25,317 nucleotides of DNA from JANXXV01 sp038230275 (GTDB lineage Bacteria > Acidobacteriota > Terriglobia > Bryobacterales > Bryobacteraceae). The stretch spans positions 1-25,317 of the forward strand of contig JBBRNO010000096.1 of the NCBI GenBank assembly GCA_038230275.1. The letters are read 5' to 3'. The position numbers and the translations under genes were made by a program. Within the stretch, counting starts at the first letter, position 1, and every line of letters begins with the position of its first letter. A model generated the notes under the pieces. The model made no database searches. It was not told the origin of the DNA and worked only from the letters and a program-made list of their open reading frames with translations. Positions 7,565-15,886 of this stretch are shown piece after piece.

Positions 7565-10003
7565 CTATTGGCGCAACCGCTGATTCACGGCCTTACCGTA
7601 CACCATTTGACCTCTGGAATCGCGGCGATACAGAACGACTCCGGACGCAACAAGAAACACCACGGTATGCAGACACAGAACCAGCAGCGCCTCGTTCGAT
7701 TTCGGGAAGTCCTTTCTTAGAATAGATTCCATGGCACGGAACACCCAGAAGCCGCTAATCGCCACGTGGGCCATCAGGTCGGCTATCTTCGGCATGTCGG
7801 AAACAATCACACCGCTCAGCATGATCTGCGGGATCAGCGCGATCGGCACCAGCGTGCTTGCCTGGTCTTCGCTTCGGGCGATGGCGGAAAGAAACAGACC
7901 GGTAGCAGTTCCCGCCAGTACGGACACCAACATCGATACCGCCTGACGCATGGCATCACCCGGAACTTTGCCAAAGAACTGCACAATTCCGAATAGGATT
8001 GCCACCTGCGCCGCGCCCACAAGCCCCAACATGATCATCTTCGAAAGAACATAGCTGCTCACCGCCAGATTCACGTCGCGTTCCATGCTATACGTGAATC
8101 GTTCCTTCACAATTTCTTTGGACGCATTGTTGCACCCGCACCAGAAACAAGAGATGCCAAGGAAAAACAGCAAGGAGAATTGCTTTGGGTCGGAATCGGA
8201 GAGCGTTCCAAATATCAATACGATAAACGCGCCGATGAGGGCGCTCTGTCCCGCGGAGATGGCGAGCGTCTTGCGATCCGCCGCCAACAACTTTGAAAAG
8301 CGGCTAATCAAGATCCCGAATTGCCGTTGCAGTTCGGGTAATTCATCCTGCAGCCGGCCGCTCTGGTCCGCGGGCCGCGCCGGTGTTGCCGGTTCGTCCG
8401 GCATGCTCTCCAAAGGATCGTGTATCAGTTGACGGTACTGCGGGCTTCCGCGGAACCGGTCGCGCCACTCTTCTCCAGGCGATTCGGCCAGTTTGCGGTA
8501 AACATCCCCCAGCTTATTCAGCCCAAAGTAGCCACGCGCCTCTGCTGGCGGGCCATAATATGCCAACATTCCCGGCTGCGTCATCAGGATGATCTTGTGG
8601 CAGAAATCCTCCACGTTGGCAACGGTATGGGTCACGCAGATGACCGTCATTCCGTCATCGGCCATGCGCCGGAAAAGCCGCATCATTTCCCAATCGGTAC
8701 CTTCGTCCAAGCCGCTGGTCACCTCATCCAGAAACAGCAGATCCGGTTGGGAGACGGTTTCGTTTGCCAGCGCCGCGCGCTTTTTCTGGCCTCCGCTCAG
8801 ATGCCGGATCGGAGTGGAAGATCTATGCTGCAGGTCCACCCGTTCAATGGCCCGATTCACTGCTTCCGTGAGTCCGGCATCTGAAGTATCCGGCGGCAAG
8901 CGCAGTCTGGCCGTATACCGAATGCACTCTTCAATCGTCAGATCTTCGTGCAGGACATCCTTCTGCGGAACCAGCGCGATGCTCTGTTTCAGCGCTTGAA
9001 AATTGGAATACAGACTCACGCCATTCAGAAAGACCTGACCACTGTCGGCTGGTTTGCGCGCGCTCAACGCCTGCATCAAGGTAGACTTTCCCGAACCGCT
9101 CGATCCCAGGATGCAGACAAATTCTCCCGGTTCCACCACAATGGTCAGGTCATCCAGAATGCGCGTCGCCTTGCCATCGGAGTGCGACCGCACGGTACGC
9201 ATGAGATTACGCGCCACCACTCGAAGATTTCCCTGGCGCGAGGATTGCGTCAAACCCCAACCATTGAAGGTGAACGAGTAAGGACCAATATCAATCCGGT
9301 CCGATGCGCGGACTTCGCGGTAGGCGGTGATCCGTTCGCCGTTCACAAACGTACCGTTGCTGCTTCCCAGATCGCGCAGGAATACCTTATCGCCGGTGAC
9401 CCTCACTTCAGCGTGCTTTCGCGAGACGCGGGGATGATCCAGAGTGATACTCGCAGTTCCCGCGTCGCGGCCGATGATGGCATTTCGATCCAGCCGGATC
9501 TCTCCGGCGTGATGAATGGCATTCATTTCATCGCGAAAGTTGCCGACCACTGTAGCCTTCGGACCATCGATAAACGGCTGGCGAATCTCCGGCTCGGGAA
9601 CAACAGGATCCGGCGCCGCCTGAGTTTCGCGAGGCAACGGGGGAACGGACGGCTTCGCCGCGAACCGCGTGCGCACGCCCTGGTTCCCAACGACTGCAGC
9701 GGTCTCCCGTTCTAGAAAAATTACCGTGGTGCTACCGCAAGTGATTTTGTCGTCATGTTGCAGCGTCTCAGGCTGCAATGCTGCCACTCCATTCCGTAGG
9801 GTGGGAACACTGCGCGATAGCGGTTCCAGCACATACTTTCCATCGCGGCCGCTCACCGAAAACTGCAAACGGGAACACGTGAGATCGGGAATTGGAATCT
9901 CGGCGGAAGGGTTCCGCCCAATCACGCACGGCTTTCCGTTGAATGTCTCAAGCGAGACAAGTTGCTTCAGTTCGGGCAGGTACAACGCGGGATATTTCTC
10001 CAT
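7565..10003 (-). CDS. ABCG/White-type ABC transporter with two N-terminal FHA domains
   Basis: About 812 residues. I place the start at ATG 10003 with GAGAG 6 nt upstream; an in-frame TTG at 10009 is possible. Numbering from that TTG: a first, degenerate FHA (about 28-98, VIGRNPSAEIPI); a canonical FHA (about 178-247) with GRD, the S-R-K-H core and LGSSNGTFVNG; an ABC ATPase with Walker A GSSGSGKST (302-310), signature LSGGQKKR (404-411), Walker B LLFLDEVTSGLD (424-435) and H-loop His461; and an ABC-2 membrane domain of about six spans in the last 230 residues. FHA domains bind phosphothreonine, so the transporter is probably docked or gated by the kinase encoded two genes upstream in the same operon. 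The substrate is unknown. It is the last gene of the operon, 9 nt or less after the preceding stop. Confidence 0.92.
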   Translation of the reverse strand: MEKYPALYLPELKQLVSLETFNGKPCVIGRNPSAEIPIPDLTCSRLQFSVSGRDGKYVLEPLSRSVPTLRNGVAALQPETLQHDDKITCGSTTVIFLERETAAVVGNQGVRTRFAAKPSVPPLPRETQAAPDPVVPEPEIRQPFIDGPKATVVGNFRDEMNAIHHAGEIRLDRNAIIGRDAGTASITLDHPRVSRKHAEVRVTGDKVFLRDLGSSNGTFVNGERITAYREVRASDRIDIGPYSFTFNGWGLTQSSRQGNLRVVARNLMRTVRSHSDGKATRILDDLTIVVEPGEFVCILGSSGSGKSTLMQALSARKPADSGQVFLNGVSLYSNFQALKQSIALVPQKDVLHEDLTIEECIRYTARLRLPPDTSDAGLTEAVNRAIERVDLQHRSSTPIRHLSGGQKKRAALANETVSQPDLLFLDEVTSGLDEGTDWEMMRLFRRMADDGMTVICVTHTVANVEDFCHKIILMTQPGMLAYYGPPAEARGYFGLNKLGDVYRKLAESPGEEWRDRFRGSPQYRQLIHDPLESMPDEPATPARPADQSGRLQDELPELQRQFGILISRFSKLLAADRKTLAISAGQSALIGAFIVLIFGTLSDSDPKQFSLLFFLGISCFWCGCNNASKEIVKERFTYSMERDVNLAVSSYVLSKMIMLGLVGAAQVAILFGIVQFFGKVPGDAMRQAVSMLVSVLAGTATGLFLSAIARSEDQASTLVPIALIPQIMLSGVIVSDMPKIADLMAHVAISGFWVFRAMESILRKDFPKSNEALLVLCLHTVVFLVASGVVLYRRDSRGQMVYGKAVNQRLRQ

Positions 10004-10012
10004 CACCAACTC

Positions 10013-10930
10013 TCACGGTGTCGCATTGGTGTCCCAAACGTTTAGCCGAACTTCCGATGGCTTTACCACCATCTGATAGACAACACCTTCGTGAAGCCGG
10101 AACTCATCCGCGGGGTACATGCTGGAGTCGAGTGGAATATCCGAAATCTGCACCAGGCTTTGACCTTGCGCGGAGTATTTGCGGATGGTTTTCCTCACAT
10201 CGATACGGTCGCCGGGGCTGGCCGATTCAATCGCGACATAAGTACGATTGCGGGAATCGGAGCCTAGCCGCTGTACGGAAACCATGCTCTCACCAGGCGC
10301 TTCAAAACGAATTGCGATGGGAGCTACTTCGGTTCCCGGGCGCGCCAGCGCACTAACGGCCGCATTTTGCGTATCCAGCAGTTTCGCGGTTCCGGCATCC
10401 TGGGCGTCGGGATCAGCATCGGACGCCGTCGCCAATCGAGGCGCCTTGTACTGGCCCGCGCCGTCGGTCTCAAAAATGTAGCGAACGCCGCTCTGATGAC
10501 GGACCACACTCAGCGCATTGTTCGGCAGTACGCGCAGCCGTTCAGCAGACACAAAGATTTGCAGCTCGAACCGGAAGCGGCCGGCTGCGTCGTAGAAGAC
10601 AATTCGCTTTCGCAGAGGGTCGGTGATCACAATGCCGCCATCGGGGAACACGTCAAAGCTGGATGGCCCTTCCGCTTCTTCATCCTCGTCCGCTTCGGAC
10701 AGGGTTAAGATTCCGGATTCGGCCGGAGCACTGGATGGATCAGCCACCGTCCGTGCTGGAATGACGATGCTTCGCGTGAGCGAAATTGCTTGAGCCACCG
10801 CCGGCGCCGTCTTGCCCGGGCCTGCATCAGACGAACTGGGCCGGCTGGAACATCCGCTCCAAAACGCGGAGCAGCATGTTAAACCGAAACATGCGGAAGC
10901 AAAAAGACCGGCCCTCCAATTCGGCTTCAT
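10013..10930 (-). CDS. Putative lipoprotein / exported sensor-like protein
   Basis: A 305-residue exported protein. The start is ATG 10930, whose bases overlap the kinase stop as ATGA, so translation is coupled; a longer upstream frame exists but would overlap the kinase gene by more. The N-terminus (MKPNWRAGLFASACFG) is a signal peptide. Cys27 in FWSGCSS may be lipidated, although Trp at -3 is not a good lipobox residue. The mature part has segments such as FDVFPDGGIVITDP followed by IVFYDAAGRFRFEL, which look like NHL/YncE-type propeller blades. No catalytic motif is seen. Its position between a kinase and an FHA transporter suggests an envelope partner of those two. I do not recognise a family. 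Confidence 0.75.
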   Translation of the reverse strand: MKPNWRAGLFASACFGLTCCSAFWSGCSSRPSSSDAGPGKTAPAVAQAISLTRSIVIPARTVADPSSAPAESGILTLSEADEDEEAEGPSSFDVFPDGGIVITDPLRKRIVFYDAAGRFRFELQIFVSAERLRVLPNNALSVVRHQSGVRYIFETDGAGQYKAPRLATASDADPDAQDAGTAKLLDTQNAAVSALARPGTEVAPIAIRFEAPGESMVSVQRLGSDSRNRTYVAIESASPGDRIDVRKTIRKYSAQGQSLVQISDIPLDSSMYPADEFRLHEGVVYQMVVKPSEVRLNVWDTNATP

Positions 10931-12759
10931 GGGTCGGTCAGGCTGTTGGACTGAACCGCATGATAGCCGTTCAAACGGGACCACGACAGCTTGTCGTTTC
11001 GAATTACCCGGCCCGCCGATCCTGAAGCTTCATAGACAATCGGGCCCCCATCGGGACGATAGCCTGCGAACAACACGATATGGGAACCAGGCTTATTCAG
11101 AGCATCGCCAGGTTTCAATCCGTTGTAGAGATTTCGCGTACTGCGAGTGCTCAGCACATCCATGGTCGCCGTAGAGAAATTATGCCCACCCTGTCGCCGG
11201 CCCCAACAGTATGCGACAAACCCTGAACAGTCTATGCCCGCCGTACAAGTTGCGATGCCATGCCTCTTGTGGGAACCGGCCCCAAGTCCCTTGTGCAATT
11301 TGCGCTCGAACTCCTGGGGACTATCGAAGCCGCCCCAATTGTAGGGAAGGCCGGTCACCTGTTCGTTCGACTGCCAATCGGAGACGTAGGCAGCGTTCCG
11401 GACACAAGGGGCGCGCAGATTGGCATCTCCGCATTTCCAGGTGAACTTAGAGAGCGATTCCGCGGTCTGCATCACCTCTGCCCGGCTGACCGTGCCGCCA
11501 CTCGCTGAAGCCGGAAGCGTTGGCACTGTTGGAAGTACCGTCGCCGCTACGGGAGTTTTCAAATTCTTCGCCACCGTTGGAGGTGGTAGTTGCACCTTTG
11601 GTTGCGGCATGGAGATTGGCTTTGCCGGATCGGGAACAACAGGTTTCACGCCTGGCGACGATGGGGGAACGCCACCCGGCACAGCTGCCGGCGCAACAGC
11701 CGGCACCGTACTGGTAACAGGCACAGTTGTTGGAACCGCACCGGCGCTGCGATAGATCCAGATCATGAACCCCAACCCGATTCCGATACCTACCGCGCTG
11801 GCGGAATAAAGCAGCGGAATCAGCCAGTGCACTGGCTGGGGGGAGGTGGCGTCGAGCGGAACCTGCTTCTCCCGGGTTTCTGTATTGTCGATAATCTCAA
11901 TCGGCCGCGCCTCCGCCAGAGCGCTAGCGGTTTGCACACGCTTTTTCGGGTCAGGCTCCAGCAGCGGCATCAGTTCCGCTTGCAGTGCTTGCGGTACATT
12001 CGGTGGAATCCGCGGCTTCACTTTCCGAAGCTCAACGGCTTCGTAGAAAGTCTGTCCCATGGGAATTGGCGCGCCACTCGCCGCTTCCGCCAAAACAAGG
12101 CCCAGACTGTAGATGTCGGAGCGGTGATCCACCTTACCGCCGAAAAGTCCGAACTGTTCCGGCGATGCATACGCCAACTTGCCCTTGAAATCGCCGACCA
12201 TCGTTTGCCCGGGCACCGCGGCCACTGCGGCTACGCCGAAGTCGATCAACTTCGCTTCTTCAGGCCGCCCATTCGGCAGAATTATGTTTCCCGGCGAAAT
12301 ATCGCGATGGACAACTCCCAGTGCGTGCGCCGCCGCCAGTCCGGAGGCAATTCGCTTCAGCAATGCCATCGTCTCCTGCGTACTGATGGGCCCATCCTTC
12401 AGAATCTCTTCCAGCGACGGACCCTGCACCAACTCCATAATCAGATAGATTTGTCCGTCTTCCTCCAGCAAATCATGGCACCGCACCACCGCGTCATGAT
12501 GGATCTCCATCAGCGCATGCGCTTCCCGAACAAATAGCTTCTCCATGTTCGGATCCGTTAAAAGATCGGGCCGTATCACCTTAATGGCACGCAGCGTGGA
12601 GAGTTGCTTGTGCCTTGCGCGGTATACCCACCCCATCCCTCCGCCACCCAGCACGCCTTCCACTTCGTACACGCCGAATAGCGTGGTGCCGGTGGGGATT
12701 TTGGTATCGCTCCTCTGCTTTCCCGCGGGCTGCGGTCCTGAAGAAAACGGTTCGCTCAA
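10927..12759 (-). CDS. Transmembrane Ser/Thr protein kinase fused to an NlpC/P60-type peptidase
   Basis: 610 residues. The kinase domain (about 29-290) has the glycine loop GGGGMGWVY (38-46), ATP-binding Lys60, catalytic HRDISPGN (151-158; Asp153, Asn158), DFG (173-175) and SPE (199-201). Ile-Ser replaces Leu-Lys after HRD, a variant known in some bacterial PknB-like kinases. One membrane span (about 312-336) is followed by a Pro/Val/Ala-rich linker (340-420). The outer domain (about 425-610) has Cys511 in GIDCSGFVAYCWG and His560 in GSHIVLFAGYR, the NlpC/P60 Cys-His arrangement used to cut peptidoglycan stem peptides. PASTA repeats, the usual wall sensors of this kinase class, are absent and a hydrolase takes their place. 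The start is TTG at 12759, fixed by AAGGAG 8 nt upstream; the stop overlaps the lipoprotein start. The most likely phospho-partner is the FHA transporter. Confidence 0.9.
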   Translation of the reverse strand: MSEPFSSGPQPAGKQRSDTKIPTGTTLFGVYEVEGVLGGGGMGWVYRARHKQLSTLRAIKVIRPDLLTDPNMEKLFVREAHALMEIHHDAVVRCHDLLEEDGQIYLIMELVQGPSLEEILKDGPISTQETMALLKRIASGLAAAHALGVVHRDISPGNIILPNGRPEEAKLIDFGVAAVAAVPGQTMVGDFKGKLAYASPEQFGLFGGKVDHRSDIYSLGLVLAEAASGAPIPMGQTFYEAVELRKVKPRIPPNVPQALQAELMPLLEPDPKKRVQTASALAEARPIEIIDNTETREKQVPLDATSPQPVHWLIPLLYSASAVGIGIGLGFMIWIYRSAGAVPTTVPVTSTVPAVAPAAVPGGVPPSSPGVKPVVPDPAKPISMPQPKVQLPPPTVAKNLKTPVAATVLPTVPTLPASASGGTVSRAEVMQTAESLSKFTWKCGDANLRAPCVRNAAYVSDWQSNEQVTGLPYNWGGFDSPQEFERKLHKGLGAGSHKRHGIATCTAGIDCSGFVAYCWGRRQGGHNFSTATMDVLSTRSTRNLYNGLKPGDALNKPGSHIVLFAGYRPDGGPIVYEASGSAGRVIRNDKLSWSRLNGYHAVQSNSLTDP

Positions 12760-12764
12760 TTCGT

Positions 12765-13577
12765 TTACTCCTTGAACTGCCTTAAGGTCTCAAGCTGCTT
12801 TTCAGCCTGCTCCAAGTTATGCCGAGCCGTTGCCAGATCGCCCGCTCGTAAGGCTTCCTCGGCTGCGTGCGTAAACCGTTTCATTTGGTTTAGAGCCGAA
12901 CTAATACCAGACCGCAGCGGTTGGTTGCTCGGCAAACTGCGCCTGATCCCCTCCCAGAATTCCACTGAAGCTTCCGCGTCGCTCTTCACCGTCTTCATTC
13001 GATCGGCCACCTCGTTGTAATCGCCGGAACGCGAGCTTGGAACTTGCGGAAGTTGTTGCTGTTGCATCCCTCCCTGCCGGAGGGGGTTCTGAGCCACCAG
13101 CGGCGGTGTATTGGTCTGTTGATTGGGCTGCCGGACGCTGGGCGGCTGGTAGCCCGGGTTGGGCAAGACTCCATTTCGGGATGGAATCGAAGTGGTCGGG
13201 CCCGGAACATTTGGATCGCGATATGTTTGGACTGGAGGCGGCGTGTTATATGGAATCTGAACCGGAGGTGCCGGATTGCCACCGGGTTGATTCGGCGGGC
13301 TGACGGCGGGGCCCTGGTAGGGCGCTGGGTTCAAAGACGGGTTCAACGCTGGGTTTACCGGGGGACTTACGGGCGGGTTCAATACCGGAATCACTGCGGG
13401 GCTAACCGCCGGCTTCGTCACCGCCGGTGCACTGTAGCGCGCGATCCCCAGCTTCTGATGCAACTGGTACTTTTCCAGCCCCACTCGCTGGTCAAGCTCG
13501 TCGGTTGCATAAAACGTTCCAGCAGCAGTCAAGGCCGTCAAAAACACCCACCCGATTGACAACCGGACGCCGTTCAT
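12765..13577 (-). CDS. Proline-rich membrane-anchored protein with C-terminal helical domain
   Basis: 270 residues. An N-terminal hydrophobic segment (about 6-24) acts as a signal anchor. Residues about 50-165 are proline-, asparagine- and glutamine-rich, with recurring NPxxxP and SPPVNP steps, and are probably an extended wall-spanning linker. The last 85 residues are charged and helical (AEEALRAGDLATARHNLEQAEKQ spans the core) and look like a TPR-type helical hairpin. The ATG at 13575-13577 overlaps the CsgG-like gene stop as ATGA. It probably spaces a small helical domain away from the membrane as part of the same envelope assembly. No family is recognised. Confidence 0.8.
   Translation of the reverse strand: MNGVRLSIGWVFLTALTAAGTFYATDELDQRVGLEKYQLHQKLGIARYSAPAVTKPAVSPAVIPVLNPPVSPPVNPALNPSLNPAPYQGPAVSPPNQPGGNPAPPVQIPYNTPPPVQTYRDPNVPGPTTSIPSRNGVLPNPGYQPPSVRQPNQQTNTPPLVAQNPLRQGGMQQQQLPQVPSSRSGDYNEVADRMKTVKSDAEASVEFWEGIRRSLPSNQPLRSGISSALNQMKRFTHAAEEALRAGDLATARHNLEQAEKQLETLRQFKE
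12768..12773 (-). promoter_or_regulatory. Ribosome binding site fixing the TTG start of the kinase gene
   Basis: A perfect AAGGAG on the minus strand lies 8 nt before TTG at 12759. It is embedded in the last codons of the preceding gene (ttc aag gag taa), so the two genes are closely linked in translation. Confidence 0.8.
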
Positions 13578-14689
13578 CTGTCCTTCTTCACCGGTGCTGG
13601 CAAACCATTGGAAGCCCCTTGCGCGGGGGCGGCGGGACGTGGCGTAGTCCGGCGGGGAGCGGCTGGCGGAGGAGTCTTTACCCTTTTCAATTTGTCTCCT
13701 ACCCGGGCCGCGGGAGTGCCTCCGCGGGCCAACTCCGCAACCGCGAACCGGTCTTGTACATCCGTCACAACCAGCGTTTCGACGCGCTCATCGGTGTCGA
13801 TCGAGTTCCCGCGATCGTCTTTCATCGTTCCCGTCACTCTTCTTACTTCCAGGTAGTCGTTCACATTCAATCCAGCGTTCTCTCCGCCGGTGATGTAGAC
13901 TTTTCCCGCGGCAACGCGGCCTACTGACAGCGCCTTGGAATCACCTGTGGGTTCGGGCAGTCGCGAGGAATTGGAGCTAGCCTCAGGCGGTGCACTCTTT
14001 CGAATAGTTCCCGTCGGCGCCAGCGGATTTTCCTGCGCCTTACGCGTGGGCAGGGAAGCAGCCTTCTCAATGATCTTCTCTGCCAGTTCATCCGCCGCTT
14101 TCTGTAGCGCTAACGTAACCGATTGGGCGCCAGGAAATCGATTCGTCGACGTGCTGTCGGTGCCCCCTTTTCCGGCTACGCTACCCGTATTTCCAAGGCT
14201 CCGCGATCGTTTTGCGTTGGTGGTTTCAGCCAGAAAAATTCGACCCGTTTCGGTACTAATCACTCGCATGCTGACGGTGACTTCGGCAATTGCCTGCACT
14301 TTGCCAATGCCGACGCGGCCCACACCCATTCGGTTGTTTTGCACTTCTGACGACAGGCTTTCCACCGCTCCCGTTATAATCGCGTCCACGTTCAGCAATT
14401 TTCCTAACTTCGGCGCATCGCGGGGATCGAAGCGTTCGCTGAATTTAAAATTCTGCTCTTTCATCAAGTTGTCGATCTGATTTCGATCGATCACATCGAA
14501 AGCTTCTTTGCCATTCACCAACTTTGAAATCACTCGAGCGGCAACTTGGGCACCGACTGGCTTGTCTGATCCGTATGCCTGCACAACATCGTTACGGACG
14601 GCGCGGTAATCGAAGTCGTATACGGCGATGCGCTTACTTTGCGCATATCCGGACACTACGGCCAGGAACAAGCAAACTGCGATCTTCAA
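13574..14689 (-). CDS. CsgG-like exported protein with C-terminal SH3/FlgT-like domain
   Basis: 371 residues from TTG 14689, chosen because AGGAG lies 6 nt upstream and the signal peptide then begins at once (MKIAVCLFLAVVSGYAQ); the open frame extends 18 codons further upstream. The mature N-terminus (KRIAVYDFDY) and the following ISKL-x(6)-FDVIDR and LLNVDAIITGAV segments are typical of the CsgG/LpoB fold, which forms outer-membrane curli secretion pores (CsgG) or activates penicillin-binding proteins (LpoB). No lipobox cysteine is seen at the signal cleavage site, unlike E. coli CsgG. After a linker rich in Ser/Pro, residues about 260-345 form a beta domain (VGRVAAGKVYITGG and VGDKLKRV) like the FlgT C-terminal domain. 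The last 30 residues are Pro/Ala/Arg-rich. It could form a pore or a periplasmic scaffold for the operon. Confidence 0.82.
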   Translation of the reverse strand: MKIAVCLFLAVVSGYAQSKRIAVYDFDYRAVRNDVVQAYGSDKPVGAQVAARVISKLVNGKEAFDVIDRNQIDNLMKEQNFKFSERFDPRDAPKLGKLLNVDAIITGAVESLSSEVQNNRMGVGRVGIGKVQAIAEVTVSMRVISTETGRIFLAETTNAKRSRSLGNTGSVAGKGGTDSTSTNRFPGAQSVTLALQKAADELAEKIIEKAASLPTRKAQENPLAPTGTIRKSAPPEASSNSSRLPEPTGDSKALSVGRVAAGKVYITGGENAGLNVNDYLEVRRVTGTMKDDRGNSIDTDERVETLVVTDVQDRFAVAELARGGTPAARVGDKLKRVKTPPPAAPRRTTPRPAAPAQGASNGLPAPVKKDR

Positions 14690-14694
14690 GTACG

Positions 14695-14700
14695 TCTCCT
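14695..14700 (-). promoter_or_regulatory. Ribosome binding site fixing the TTG start of the CsgG-like gene
   Basis: AGGAGA on the minus strand, ending close to TTG 14689. It places initiation exactly at the start of a signal peptide, which the upstream in-frame ATG at 14743 does not. Confidence 0.75.
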
Positions 14701-14731
14701 GAGTAAAGAAATTCCTACATTCGGTGGAGCC

Positions 14732-14737
14732 AGTATA
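14732..14737 (-). promoter_or_regulatory. Possible internal -10 box for the CsgG-like gene
   Basis: TATACT on the minus strand lies in the only sizeable gap of the operon (14690-14756), about 42 nt before the TTG start. No convincing -35 is seen at 17 nt, so this is a weak call. Confidence 0.25.
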
Positions 14738-14756
14738 ACTCAAAAATTAGTGATCG

Positions 14757-15371
14757 CTATCGTCTAAAAGTGCTCCAGGACCATAGTCCTACCAGACCCG
14801 CGAGGCCGAAAAAAATCCAATATGCGGGTATGCCGAAAATCTTCGTTCCCGTGCGTGGCCCGGCGCTTGGTGCAACGGGATCTGGAGTGGGCGAAACGCT
14901 GGCCGGAACTGCTTGGTTTTCCGGCATTTCATCGTGAAATGCGGTTACCAGGGAAATCCAATTCTCACAGCCCGAAGTACAGTATTTGTATCGGATCAGC
15001 TCTATCGTTGTGTACCCGCGATTCAGGTAGCTCAAACGCATAAACCGGGTCACCCGCTCCGCCCCTTGCGGATAGTTCTCAAAGGGAGATTGCGCACAAT
15101 TCCGGTGGTGGAACCAATTCCACGCGTTGTTGTCTGCGCACAGATGCCGGCCGAAGGTGGTTTCGGCCCCTGAAATCGCGATAACCAGCCGCGGGTCCAC
15201 ATTGTATTGACGGCTGTAGTCTACCAGCGCGGACCCAACGCCAGCCATCGGAGACTGTTTTCGTTGAAGATACGCGTCGATTTCCGGGGCGCCTGGATTC
15301 GTGACGGAGTATTCCAGCGAACCGGCCGCCCACAGCGGAATTGTGGCGAGAAAGAATCCGGCGAGCTTCAT
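14757..15371 (-). CDS. Small lysozyme-fold (transglycosylase-like) protein with C-terminal membrane anchor
   Basis: 204 residues. A short signal peptide (MKLAGFFLATIPLWAAG) is followed by a domain (about 42-140) with the lysozyme-like order: a helix ending VDPRLVIAISGAETTFG, in which Glu70 is the likely catalytic acid, then WNWF, NYPQGAERVTRFM and a conserved-looking YLNRGYTT stretch. This is typical of GEWL-fold transglycosylases or glucosaminidases that cut glycan strands. Cys78, Cys92, Cys130 and Cys134 could form disulphides. A proline-rich linker leads to a membrane segment (about 178-199) and a basic end (FRR), an architecture resembling sorted or anchored exoproteins. The start overlaps the preceding gene stop as ATGA. 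It would open the glycan mesh where the envelope machinery is inserted. Confidence 0.8.
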   Translation of the reverse strand: MKLAGFFLATIPLWAAGSLEYSVTNPGAPEIDAYLQRKQSPMAGVGSALVDYSRQYNVDPRLVIAISGAETTFGRHLCADNNAWNWFHHRNCAQSPFENYPQGAERVTRFMRLSYLNRGYTTIELIRYKYCTSGCENWISLVTAFHDEMPENQAVPASVSPTPDPVAPSAGPRTGTKIFGIPAYWIFFGLAGLVGLWSWSTFRR

Positions 15372-15886
15372 CGCAGTTGAGCGCCGGCGATTACCGTGCT
15401 GAACAGAAGCCTGAGGTCTTGCTCGCTCTTATTTCCCACGCGGTAGGTGAGATAGAACTTATACAGTATCGATCCGCGCGGTAGATAGAAGGCCACCGTA
15501 ACCAATCGGATATCGCTCGCCAGGGTTTCCGTGTAAGTCACGCGGATCCCCGGCTTTCCATTTTCAACCGCTTCTTCAAAAGGCCCTGGTCCGGCGCCCT
15601 TCAATTCCGTGCGGATGTAACCGGTTAGATTGGAGGGATTGGGCACACTGGTTATTTCGATCTCGGCGCCCCCGGCCGGGACAATTCCGCCCCGTTCATA
15701 AGCCCCGCGGAAGTTATTTAGGGAGATCGGTCCTCCGGCCTCCGCCACCGGTTTGTTAGCTATCCAACCAGCAAGTATCGGCACGCGTGCGCCTTTTGCC
15801 TCGGCTGTGGATTGTGCGGAACTCTGTCCGGGAAGTGTCGCGAATTGGGAGCAGAGACAAATCCCGAAGAGAAGGCGGAGGAGCAT
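15368..15886 (-). CDS. Secreted protein of unknown function, first gene of the minus-strand operon
   Basis: 172 residues. The N-terminus (MLLRLLFGICLCSQFATLPGQSSAQ) is a signal peptide with probable cleavage after SSAQ or nearby. The mature protein is rich in beta strands (IEITSVPNPSNLTGYIRTEL; RLVTVAFYLPRGSILYKFYLTYRVG) and has no visible catalytic motif or membrane segment. This strand pattern is similar to small periplasmic lipid- or protein-binding proteins such as PsbP-like or DUF1795 folds, but no family can be named with confidence. No strong Shine-Dalgarno precedes ATG 15886. It is translationally coupled to the lysozyme-like gene. Confidence 0.75.
   Translation of the reverse strand: MLLRLLFGICLCSQFATLPGQSSAQSTAEAKGARVPILAGWIANKPVAEAGGPISLNNFRGAYERGGIVPAGGAEIEITSVPNPSNLTGYIRTELKGAGPGPFEEAVENGKPGIRVTYTETLASDIRLVTVAFYLPRGSILYKFYLTYRVGNKSEQDLRLLFSTVIAGAQLR

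Noticed and set aside
8420..9715. Plus-strand frames of 154 and 255 codons
   Set aside because: They lie opposite the ABC transporter, whose Walker, signature and FHA motifs are all intact on the minus strand.
11590..12537. Plus-strand frame of 315 codons
   Set aside because: Antisense shadow of the kinase gene, rich in Arg/His/Gln with no family features.
149..15886. Type VI or type VII secretion locus
   Set aside because: A Clp-like end, FHA and kinase recall type VI, and ATPase plus subtilase recall type VII, but no TssB/C, Hcp, VgrG, TssJLM, WXG100 or EccB-E gene is visible. Calling it a known type is not justified.
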